Origin: Isoptericola luteus
GTDB lineage: Bacteria; Actinomycetota; Actinomycetes; Actinomycetales; Cellulomonadaceae
Direction: 5' to 3'
DNA length: 45,495 nucleotides
Assembly: GCF_020297055.1 (NCBI RefSeq)
Contig: NZ_JAIXCQ010000018.1
Location: forward strand, 1-45,495
In this document: piece after piece, positions 7,882 to 16,100 of the stretch
How positions within the stretch are numbered: position 1 is the stretch's first letter
Layout of the letters: each line of letters opens with the position of its first letter
Program-made: the position numbers and the translations under genes
Notes under the pieces: generated by a model
The model's input: only the letters and a program-made list of their open reading frames with translations
Database searches by the model: none
Told to the model about the DNA's origin: nothing

Positions 7882-10313
7882 ACGGGTACCTCCTGGGTGG
7901 GCACTGCCGAGTCGTCGTCGGTGGGCACTGCCGAGTCGTCGTCGGTGGGCGCAGCGGCCGGGAGCGGCTCGGGCGACTCGGCGGGGGCGACCGACACCGC
8001 GCACACCTTGAACTCGGGCATCGCGGAGACGGGGTCGACGGCGTCGGTCGTGACCCGGTTGACGCTGCCCGGACCACCCCAGTGGAACGGCATGAACACG
8101 GTGTCGGGACGCACGGCGTCCGTCCAGCGGGCGGTCGCCACGACGTCCCCGCGCGCGGACGTGAGCCGCACCCGGCCGCCGTCGGGCACGCCGACACGCT
8201 GGCCGAGGTGCGGGTGCAGCTCGGCGTACGGCTCGGGCACGAGCCGCTCGAGCTCCGGCACCCGGTGGGTCTGCGCCCCGGACTGGTAGTGCTGCAGCAC
8301 GCGTCCCGTGACGAGGTAGACGGGGGCGTCGGGGCGGACGTCGTCGCTGGGGCCGACGTGGTCGACGACGACGGCGCGGGCCCGGCCGTCGGGCGTCGCG
8401 AACCGCTCGAGGAACACGCGCGGCGTGCCGGGGTGCTGCCCCCGCCAGTTGTCAGGACCAGGTGCACCTATACCTGCACGTGGTCCTGACAACTCGCGGG
8501 CTCTCGAGTTGTCAGGACCAGGTGCACGTTCCAGTGGTCCTGGTCCTGACAACTCGCGGGCGGGCCCGGTGGCCGGGCAGGGCCAGAACAGGCCGGGCCC
8601 GCCGGCGGCCTCGTCGGCGTCGAGGCGCGCGTGCGAGAGGCCCGAGTAGTCCGCGGGCCCGCCCGCCGACGCCCGGGCGAGCTCGTCGAAGACCACCGCG
8701 GGGTCGTCCGGGAAGTCCACGGGCGACCCGAGACGGCGGGCGAGCTCGGCCAGGATCCACAGCTCGGAGCGCACGTGCCCCGGCGCGTCGACGGCCCGCC
8801 GCCGGCGGATCACCCGGCCCTCGAGGTTGGTCATCGTGCCCTCCTCCTCCGCCCACTGGGTGACGGGCAGGACGACGTCCGCCAGCAGCGCGGTCTCCGA
8901 CGGCACGGTGTCGCAGACGACGAGCAGGTCGAGCGCGCCCAGCCGCTCGCGCACCCGGTCCGCGTTCGGCGCGGAGACGACGAGGTTGGAGCCGTGCACG
9001 AACAGGGCACGCGGCCCGCCGTCCGTGCCGAGGGACGCGAGCAGCGCGACCGCGGGGCGACCCGGTCCGGGCAGCGTCGCGGGGTCCACGCCCCACACGG
9101 CCGCGACGTGCGCGCGGGCCGCGGGGTCGTCGATGCGCCGGTAGCCGGGGAGCTGGTCGGCCTTCTGACCGTGCTCGCGCCCACCCTGCCCGTTGCCCTG
9201 CCCGGTGAGGCAGCCGTACCCCGAGCCCGCCCGGCCCGGCAGCCCGAGGGCGAGCGCCAGGTTGATCGCCGCGGTGACGGTCGCGGTGCCCTGCGTCGAC
9301 TGCTCGACGCCGCGCCCGGTGAGCAGGTACGCACCGCGCCCGCCCCGTGACGGGGACGCCGCCGCGAGGAGCCGGGCCACCCGGCGCAGCTCGTCGGCGG
9401 GGACGCCGCAGACCGCCTCCGCGCGCTCGGGCCACCACGCCACGACCGACCGCGCGACGTCGTCGAACCCGGAGGTGCGCGCGGCCAGGTAGTCACGGTC
9501 GGCCAGGCCCTCGGCGAGCACCACGTGCAGCAGGGCGAGCAGCACGACCAGGTCGGTGCCCGGCACCGGCTGCAGGTGCACGCCGCCGCGGCCCGCACGG
9601 GGTGCGCCACCCTGCGGGTCGTCGACCAGCCGGGCCGTGGCGGAGCGCCGGGGGTCGACCACGACGAGCCCACCGGCCGCGCGGGCCCTCGCCAGGTGCT
9701 GCACGAACGGCGGCATCGTCTCGGCCACGTTGGAGCCGAGCAGCACGACGACGTCGGCGCCCGCCAGGTCCGTGACGGGGAACGGCATGCCCCGGTCGAG
9801 GCCGAACGCCCTGTTCCCGGCCGCCGCGGCCGACGCCATGCAGAACCGGCCGTTGTAGTCGATGTGCGGGGTGCGCAGCACGGTCCGGGCGAACTTCCCG
9901 AGCGTATACGCCTTCTCGTTCGTCAGCCCGCCCCCGCCGAAGACGGCGACGCCGCCCGGCCCGTGCTCGGCCTGGATCGCGGCGACCCTCGTGGCGATCA
10001 GGTCCAGGGCGGTGTCCCACGTCGCGGGCGCCAGCGCGCCGTCGACGCCGCGCAGCAGCGGCGTCGTCACCCGGTCGGGGGCCCGCAGCACGCTCGCGCT
10101 GGTCCAGCCCTTCTGGCACAGCCCGCCACGGTTGGTGGGGAAGTCCCGCGGCGACACGGTGACGGGCACCGCGGCGCTGGCCACCGGAGCGCTGGTCACC
10201 GGAGCGCCGCCGGCGGCGGCCGGCGTCAGGTCCATGCCGCACTGCAGCGCGCAGTAGGGGCAGTGCGTCGCCGTCGGCCGGGCCGGCGTCGGGCGAGCGA
10301 CCGCCGCGGTCAT
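7878..10313 (-). CDS. nasA: Assimilatory nitrate reductase catalytic subunit (Mo-bis-MGD)
   Basis: 811 aa. Cytoplasmic molybdopterin enzyme reducing nitrate to nitrite. The [4Fe-4S] ligands are at the N-terminus (C18-x2-C21-x3-C25 and GGLCQKG). Molybdopterin oxidoreductase blocks follow (VAVFGGGGLTNEKAYTLGKF, DYNGRFCMASAAAAGNRAFG, VVLLGSNVAETMPP, TMTNLEGRVIRR), then the C-terminal dinucleotide-binding domain (YLVTGRVLQHYQSGAQTHR, HWGGPGSVNRVT). Residues ~583-623, between the catalytic and C-terminal parts, do not fit the family: they are the translation of an in-frame tandem palindromic element. The C-terminus ends in a duplicated PTDDDSAV. The start overlaps the transporter stop (ATGA). Electrons likely come from the downstream FAD subunit. 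Confidence 0.93.
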   Translation of the reverse strand: MTAAVARPTPARPTATHCPYCALQCGMDLTPAAAGGAPVTSAPVASAAVPVTVSPRDFPTNRGGLCQKGWTSASVLRAPDRVTTPLLRGVDGALAPATWDTALDLIATRVAAIQAEHGPGGVAVFGGGGLTNEKAYTLGKFARTVLRTPHIDYNGRFCMASAAAAGNRAFGLDRGMPFPVTDLAGADVVVLLGSNVAETMPPFVQHLARARAAGGLVVVDPRRSATARLVDDPQGGAPRAGRGGVHLQPVPGTDLVVLLALLHVVLAEGLADRDYLAARTSGFDDVARSVVAWWPERAEAVCGVPADELRRVARLLAAASPSRGGRGAYLLTGRGVEQSTQGTATVTAAINLALALGLPGRAGSGYGCLTGQGNGQGGREHGQKADQLPGYRRIDDPAARAHVAAVWGVDPATLPGPGRPAVALLASLGTDGGPRALFVHGSNLVVSAPNADRVRERLGALDLLVVCDTVPSETALLADVVLPVTQWAEEEGTMTNLEGRVIRRRRAVDAPGHVRSELWILAELARRLGSPVDFPDDPAVVFDELARASAGGPADYSGLSHARLDADEAAGGPGLFWPCPATGPARELSGPGPLERAPGPDNSRARELSGPRAGIGAPGPDNWRGQHPGTPRVFLERFATPDGRARAVVVDHVGPSDDVRPDAPVYLVTGRVLQHYQSGAQTHRVPELERLVPEPYAELHPHLGQRVGVPDGGRVRLTSARGDVVATARWTDAVRPDTVFMPFHWGGPGSVNRVTTDAVDPVSAMPEFKVCAVSVAPAESPEPLPAAAPTDDDSAVPTDDDSAVPTQEVPV
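7897..7944. repeat. 24-nt tandem duplication at the nasA 3' end
   Basis: Two identical, adjacent 24-nt units (7897-7920 and 7921-7944) encode the duplicated PTDDDSAV near the NasA C-terminus. The 24-nt length preserves the frame. This is a recent-looking slippage duplication in a probably disordered tail. Confidence 0.9.
8447..8566. repeat. Tandem palindromic element inside nasA
   Basis: Two ~60-nt units lie head to tail. Unit 1: a 20-nt arm at 8447-8466 pairs with 8475-8494 with one mismatch and an 8-nt loop. Unit 2: a perfect 16-nt stem, 8507-8522 with 8539-8554. Both contain the same AGTTGTCAGGACCAGG arm and are followed by the same AACTCGCGGG segment (8491-8500, 8551-8560). The element is read in frame by nasA and encodes about 40 Pro/Gly/Arg-rich residues (ARELSGPGP..., ARELSGPRA...). 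Confidence 0.92.
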
Positions 10314-11677
10314 ACGCGCGCCGCCCGCATCGCCGTGCCGCGGCGGCCATAGACCGCCCACGTCACGGCCGCCATCACGACGTACGCCCCGACGAACACC
10401 CACAGGGCCGCGGCCAGCGACCCGGTGGCCGCCGTCGACATCGCGAACCCGCGCGGGACGAGGAACCCGCCGAAGGCCCCGACAGCTCCGGCGATGCCGA
10501 TGCACCCGGCGGCGGCACGCGCCGTCGCCGCCCCGCCGCCCGCGGCACCGGCGACCCGGAACGCCACCGGGATCATGCGGTAGACCGCCCCGTTCCCGAC
10601 GCCCGTGGCGACGAACAGCAGCAGGAAGGAGCCGAAGAACAGTGGGAAGCTGCGGCTGCCGAGGGCGATCACCGCGCTGGTCGCGCCGACCGCCATGACG
10701 CCGTAGCAGGCGATCGTCAGGAGGGCGCCGCCCCACCGGTCGGCCAGCACCCCGCCCAGCGGTCGGGTCACCGACCCCACCAGGGCGCCCAGGAAGGCGA
10801 GCGAGAGGGCCACCTCGGGGAACTGCCCGGCGAGCAGGGTCGGGAACACCCCGGAGAACCCGATGAAGGAGCCGAAGGTGCCGATGTAGAGGAACGAGAT
10901 GATCCACGTGTGCGGCTCGCGCAGCGCCACGACGAACGACCGCGGGTCGGACCGGGCCGTGGCCAGGTTGTCCATGTACCGCCAGGCCAGCACCGCAGCG
11001 AGCAGGACGAACGGCACGAGCATCAGCCCCGCCCGCTCGAGCGCGACCCCCGCACCCGTGACGATGACGAGCGGCACGGCGAGCTGCACCGCGGCGGTTC
11101 CGAGGTTGCCGCCCGCGGCGTTCCAGCCGAGGGCCGCACCCTTGGCCCGCTCGGGGAAGAAGAACGAGATGTTCGCCATCGAGGAGGCGAAGTTGCCCCC
11201 GCCGAAGCCCGCGAGCGCCGCGACCGCCAGCATGACGCCGAAGGAGGTGTCGGGCCGCTGCACCGCCCACACCATCGCGAGCACCGGGACCAGCAGCAGG
11301 GACGCCGAGACGACCGTCCACGTGCGGCCGCCGAAGACCGGCACCGCCAGCGTGTAGGGGATGCGCAGGGTGGCCCCGACGAGGGCGGGCACCGCGATCA
11401 GCCAGAACATCTGGTCGGCGCTGTACGCGAACCCGGCGGCCGGGAGCTGCGGCACGACGATGGACCACAGCGCCCACACGCAGAACCCGAGGAACTCGGC
11501 GAACACCGACAGGACGAGGTTGCGACGGGCCACCCTGCGCCCGCCGCCCGCCCAGAAGCCCGGGTCCTCGGGGTCCCAGTCCTCGATCCAGCGGCCGCGC
11601 CGGCCGGGCCGGCCGGGGGCCTGAGGCGGGGCGGTGCGGGTGCGGTCCGGCGTGGTCACGGCGGGCGGAGCGGCCAT
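10310..11677 (-). CDS. Nitrate/nitrite transporter, MFS (NarK/NasA-type)
   Basis: 455 aa. A twelve-helix major-facilitator protein of the nitrate/nitrite porter family. The cytoplasmic N-terminus carries the WIEDWDPEDPGFWAGGGRRVARRNL signature common in actinobacterial NarK proteins. Nitrate-signature-like glycine stretches are visible (AALAGFGGGNFASSMANISFFFPE; GATLRIPYT). It probably imports nitrate for the assimilatory enzyme encoded just downstream; its stop overlaps the nasA ATG. The ATG at 11677 has an AGGAGG 7 nt upstream. It is the first gene of the nas operon, with a ~100-nt structured leader in front. Confidence 0.92.
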   Translation of the reverse strand: MAAPPAVTTPDRTRTAPPQAPGRPGRRGRWIEDWDPEDPGFWAGGGRRVARRNLVLSVFAEFLGFCVWALWSIVVPQLPAAGFAYSADQMFWLIAVPALVGATLRIPYTLAVPVFGGRTWTVVSASLLLVPVLAMVWAVQRPDTSFGVMLAVAALAGFGGGNFASSMANISFFFPERAKGAALGWNAAGGNLGTAAVQLAVPLVIVTGAGVALERAGLMLVPFVLLAAVLAWRYMDNLATARSDPRSFVVALREPHTWIISFLYIGTFGSFIGFSGVFPTLLAGQFPEVALSLAFLGALVGSVTRPLGGVLADRWGGALLTIACYGVMAVGATSAVIALGSRSFPLFFGSFLLLFVATGVGNGAVYRMIPVAFRVAGAAGGGAATARAAAGCIGIAGAVGAFGGFLVPRGFAMSTAATGSLAAALWVFVGAYVVMAAVTWAVYGRRGTAMRAARV

Positions 11678-11698
11678 CGCGTGTCCTCCTGGGCGCGA

Positions 11699-11715
11699 GC
11701 CCGACGTCGTCGGGC
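11699..11715 (-). promoter_or_regulatory. Leader hairpin just upstream of the nas ribosome site
   Basis: GCCCGAC (11699-11705) and GTCGGGC (11709-11715) form a perfect 7-bp stem with a 3-nt loop, ~10 nt before the AGGAGG of the transporter gene. More paired segments (around 11718-11760) lie upstream in the same presumed leader. I see no ANTAR-type hexaloop pair, so any control mechanism is unknown. Confidence 0.4.
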
Positions 11716-11783
11716 GGTCGGACGGCCCGGAGTGCTCCGGTGCCGTGGTGTGCCGACCGGCTCGACGTCGGGCCGGTGCCCTG

Positions 11784-11828
11784 ACGCTATGGAGGCGGTG
11801 TTTCGACGCCGGGCGCGCCGGCGTGAAA
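11784..11828 (-). promoter_or_regulatory. Candidate nas operon promoter and operator
   Basis: On the minus strand a TAGCGT -10 (11789-11784) is preceded 11 nt upstream by an imperfect palindrome (11801-11828) with outer TTTC/GAAA and inner ACGCCGG/CCGGCGT halves. The palindrome covers the -35 position. The implied transcript would carry a ~100-nt leader. The regulator is not identified. Confidence 0.4.
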
Positions 11829-11885
11829 TACGCGTGTGCGGGGACTCACAGTGGACTTCTCGCGACTGTGAGGTCGCTCCGGCAC

Positions 11886-12956
11886 TCAGGCGGGGGCGCT
11901 CACCGCCTCGGTGCCGGAACGCCTGCCGACCACGAGCCGGCGGAGCATCCCGACGAAGGTCGGCAGCCACGCCGCCAGGGCGAGCGCGAGGACGAGCGGA
12001 GCCACCCAGCCGAGCGGCTCGAGGTCGATCGCGTCGCGCATCCGGATGGTCGCGACGCCGTACATGCCGATGGGGAACACCATCGACCAGTTTGCCGGGT
12101 GGTACCGCAGCGGAAGGCGGCGCACCAGGTGACGCCACACGGAGATCGCGATCATCAGCGGGAACCAGAACGTGCTGGTGCCCCACGCCATGATGACGAT
12201 CCCCTCGAGGAACGGCAGCAGCCCGGCGATCCGGGACGAGCCGTCGGCGGCGAGCATGAGGTTCGACCCGGCGAGCACGGTGATGGCGAGCGCGCCCGCC
12301 GCGATCCAGACGGGCGGGTCGGCCTCGTCGGGGGTGAGCCGCAGGAACGTCCACCGCAGGAACACCATCGTCATGACGATGACGTAGAGCAGGACCCCGA
12401 GCATGAACACCGCGACCGCACCGAAGGCGAGCATGTCGCTGTGCTCCCCCGCCCGGCCGAGGAGGAGCGCCATGAGCACCGCGAGAGACTGCGTGCTCAC
12501 GGTCAGGAGGAACCACGTGCCGTTGATGCCGCGCTCGAGGCCCGGCTTGGTCTGGCCCACGATGGTGGCCACCAGGACGACGTAGACGAGCACGAACCAC
12601 AGCACCGTGCCGACGACGCCGAACGCGGCGGTGACGCCCCACCGCCCGTACAGGAGGCCGATGCCGTCCGCGAGCACCCCCGTGCCGGCGACGATCGTGA
12701 GGAAGGCGAAGCCGCGCGCGTGGCTGGTGAGGTCCTTCCACAGCTCGCGGGGGCGCGTCACGGCGCGCGCCACGACGAGCACCGTCAGCACGACGTACAT
12801 GACGGCCGCGATCCCGTGCAGGCCGAGCGCGAGCCAGCGCAGTCCCAGGAGGCCGGCACCGATGGCGATGATCCCGGTGGCCATCACCATCGCGAAGATG
12901 CCCGGGAAGAGCGTGCGCACGAGGGCCGCCGACCATCGCTCGGCTCCGCGCGACAT
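11886..12956 (-). CDS. TDT-family (TehA/SLAC1-like) anion transporter
   Basis: 356 aa with about ten hydrophobic helices. The start (LVRTLFPGIFAMVMATGIIAIGAGLLG) and later segments (GTWFLLTVSTQSLAVL; WGTSTFWFPLMIAISVWRHL; YHPANWSMVFPIGMYGVATI) match the tellurite-resistance/dicarboxylate transporter family, which includes plant SLAC1 nitrate/chloride channels and bacterial TehA. It is divergent from narGHJI across 198 nt. An AGAGGAA ribosome site precedes the ATG at 12956. Substrate is uncertain: context suggests nitrate or nitrite, while the family also covers sulfite, malate and tellurite phenotypes. Confidence 0.85.
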   Translation of the reverse strand: MSRGAERWSAALVRTLFPGIFAMVMATGIIAIGAGLLGLRWLALGLHGIAAVMYVVLTVLVVARAVTRPRELWKDLTSHARGFAFLTIVAGTGVLADGIGLLYGRWGVTAAFGVVGTVLWFVLVYVVLVATIVGQTKPGLERGINGTWFLLTVSTQSLAVLMALLLGRAGEHSDMLAFGAVAVFMLGVLLYVIVMTMVFLRWTFLRLTPDEADPPVWIAAGALAITVLAGSNLMLAADGSSRIAGLLPFLEGIVIMAWGTSTFWFPLMIAISVWRHLVRRLPLRYHPANWSMVFPIGMYGVATIRMRDAIDLEPLGWVAPLVLALALAAWLPTFVGMLRRLVVGRRSGTEAVSAPA

Positions 12957-13039
12957 GGCCCGTTCCTCTCCGTCGCCGACCGGCCACGGACGGCCGGGAC
13001 ACCTGCCGCATCGTACCGGGCGACGAGATGACGGCCGCT

Positions 13040-13055
13040 CGTGATCGTTTTCACA
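13040..13055. promoter_or_regulatory. CRP/FNR-family box between the TDT gene and narG
   Basis: CGTGA-N6-TCACA matches the CRP/GlxR consensus TGTGA-N6-TCACA at nine of ten positions. It lies in the divergent intergenic region, 84 nt from the TDT start and 99 nt from narG. A CRP-like regulator acting on nar and/or the anion transporter is plausible but not shown. Confidence 0.5.
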
Positions 13056-13154
13056 AGCCGTGCCCTTGCCGAACGGCGCGCCGACGTGCGGCAATGCTTC
13101 CGGCACTCGATGATGCGATGAGTACCTTCTCGGACCCCCAGCCCTGGAGTACGG

Positions 13155-16100
13155 ATGTCCACGACACGCCCACCCGTCACCGCTGACGCCGGGGCAGCCC
13201 CCCCGACCGGGGCCGCCGAGTCCCTCCTCAAGCTCGGCAAGCACCTGCGCAAGGGCGAGGTGTCCGCCGACCTGCGCCAGCTCTTCCTCACCGGCGGCCG
13301 CGACGGCGACGTCTTCTACCGGGACCGCTGGTCGCACGACAAGGTGGTGCGCTCCACCCACGGCGTCAACTGCACGGGCTCGTGCTCGTGGAAGGTGTAC
13401 GTCAAGGACGGGATCATCACGTGGGAGACGCAGCAGACGGACTACCCGTCGGTGGGCCCGGACTCCCCCGAGTACGAGCCGCGTGGCTGTCCCCGCGGCG
13501 CTGCCTTCTCCTGGTACACCTACTCTCCGACGCGCGTGCGCTACCCGTACGTGCGCGGCGTCCTGCTGAACGCCTACCGGGAGGCCAAGGCTGCCGTCGG
13601 TGGCGACCCCGTGCTCGCGTGGCAGCGCGTCACGAGCGACCCCGACACCGCCCGCGCGTACAAGAGCGCCCGGGGCAAGGGCGGCCTGGTCCGCGCCACG
13701 TGGGACGAGGCGGCGGAGATCGTCGCCGCGGCGCACGTGCACACGATCGCCGAGCACGGGCCGGACCGCGTCGCGGGCTTCTCGCCCATCCCGGCGATGT
13801 CGATGGTCTCGCACGGCGTCGGCGCACGGTTCGTGCAGATGCTGGGCGGCACGATGCTGTCGTTCTACGACTGGTACGCGGACCTGCCCGTCGCGTCCCC
13901 GCAGGTGTTCGGCGACCAGACGGACGTGCCCGAGTCCGCGGACTGGTGGAACTCCTCGTACCTCATCATGTGGGGCTCGAACATCCCGGTGACCCGCACC
14001 CCCGACGCGCACTTCATGACGGAGGCGCGCTACCGCGGCACCAAGGTCGTGTCCGTCTCCCCCGACTACGCGGACAACACGAAGTTCGCCGACCAGTGGC
14101 TCGCGCCGCAGCCCGGCACCGACGGCGCCCTGGCGATCGCCATGGGCCACGTGATCATGCGCGAGTTCCTCGTGGACCGCCGCACCGCGCCGTTCGCCGA
14201 CTACCTCAAGCGGTTCGCCGACGCGCCGTTCCTCGTGCGCCTCGACGAGCACCCCGGGACGGCGGCCGCCGGCGCACCGGCGTACACCCCGGGCAAGTTC
14301 CTCACGGCCGCGGACCTCGACGACGCCACCCTGCCCGGGGCCTCGGCGATGGCCAACGCCCACTTCAAGACGATCCTGCTGGACGCCGACGGCACGCCCG
14401 TCGCCCCCAACGGCACGCTCGGCCACCGCTACGGCGAGGCCGACGAGGGCACCTGGAACCTCGACCTCGGTGACGTCGACCCGCTGCTGTCGGTGGCCGA
14501 CGCCACCTCGCTCCCCGCGGGGGCCGGGACCGGCGTGCCGGTCCTGCTCCCGCGGTTCGACATCGTGCCCGGGACCGACGGCGCCGGTGCCGACGGGCAG
14601 GCGTCCGACGACGAGGCGCACCTGGGCGGCAAGGGCGTGGTCACCCGCGGCGTGCCGACCCGGCGCGTCGGCGGCCACCTCGTCACGACCGTCCTCGACC
14701 TGCTGCTGGCGCAGTACGGCGTCGAGCGCCACGAGCTCGACCTCCCGGGCGAGTGGCCCACCGGCTACGACGACCCGACCGCCCCCGGCACGCCCGCCTG
14801 GTCCGAGGAGATCACCGGCGTGCCGGCCGACACCGCGGCACAGATCGGGCGCGAGTTCGCCCGCAACGCCGAGGAGTCCGGCGGCCGGTCCATGATCATC
14901 ATGGGCGCCGGCGCGAACCACTGGTTCCACTCGGACACCATCTACCGCGCCTTCCTCACCCTCACGACGATCACCGGCTGCCAGGGCGTCAACGGCGGCG
15001 GCTGGGCGCACTACGTCGGCCAGGAGAAGTGCCGTCCGATCACCGGGTGGGCGCAGTACGCCGGCGGTCTGGACTGGGTGCGCCCGCCGCGGCAGATGAT
15101 CGGCACCGGGTTCTTCTACCTGGCCACCGACCAGTGGCGCTACGACGGGATGCCGGCCGACGCGCTCGCGTCGCCGCTCGCCCCGGGCCACCTGTCCGGG
15201 CGCACGACGGCGGACTCCCTCGTCGAGTCCGCGCAGCGCGGCTGGATGCCGAGCTACCCGACGTTCGACCGCAACCCCCTCGACCTGGTCGACGAGGCGC
15301 GTGCCGCCGGCAAGGAGCCCGAGCAGCACGTCGTCGACGAGCTCAAGGCGGGCCGCCTGCGGTTCGCCTGCGAGGACCCGGACGACCCGGCGAACTTCCC
15401 CCGCGTGCTCACCGTGTGGCGGGCGAACATCCTGGGCTCGTCGGGCAAGGGCAACGAGTACTTCCTCAAGCACCTGCTCGGCACCGACGCCGCGGTGCTC
15501 GCCGACGAGGCGGGCCCCGACCGTCGTCCGAAGTCCATGACGTGGCGCGACGAGGCCCCCCGCGGCAAGCTCGACCTGCTCGTCACCCTCGACTTCCGCA
15601 TGACGAGCACCACCCTGTTCTCCGACGTCGTGCTGCCGGCGGCCACCTGGTACGAGAAGCACGACCTGTCGAGCACCGACATGCACCCGTTCGTGCACTC
15701 GTTCAACCCCGCGATCAGCCCGCCGTGGCAGACCCGCACGGACTTCGACACGTTCCACACGCTGGCCGGGCTCGTGTCCCAGATGTCCGAGAAGCACCTG
15801 GGCGTGCGCGAGGACCTGGTGGCCACGGCGCTCGCGCACGACACCCCGGACGAGCTCGCGGTGCCGCACGGCACGCTCACGGACGCCGGGCAGCCGATCA
15901 CCGAGCGCGAGCTGGTCCCCGGCGTCACCATGCCGCGGCTGCAGGTCGTCACCCGCGACTACCCGGCGTTCGCCGCGCGGATGGCGGCGCTCGGGCCGCT
16001 CACCGACTCCAAGGGCATGGTCACCAAGGGAGTCGCGTTCATGCCCGACCAGGAGGTGCGCAAGCTCGGCGACGTCAACGGGCGCGTGACGTCCGGCCCG

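Noticed and set aside
8447-8566. CRISPR-like array (two repeats with spacer)
   Set aside because: Only two units, each internally palindromic over its whole length, located in frame inside nasA, with no cas genes nearby.
11718-11760. ANTAR/NasR-type dual-hexaloop antiterminator leader
   Set aside because: Stems can be drawn, but none has the six-nucleotide loop with the expected A1/G4 pattern.
11845-11872. CTCACAGT ... ACTGTGAG inverted repeat as a CRP site or terminator
   Set aside because: The 12-nt spacer does not match the 6-nt CRP spacing, and the stem is short and A/T-containing. It could be a terminator of the TDT gene, but support is too weak.
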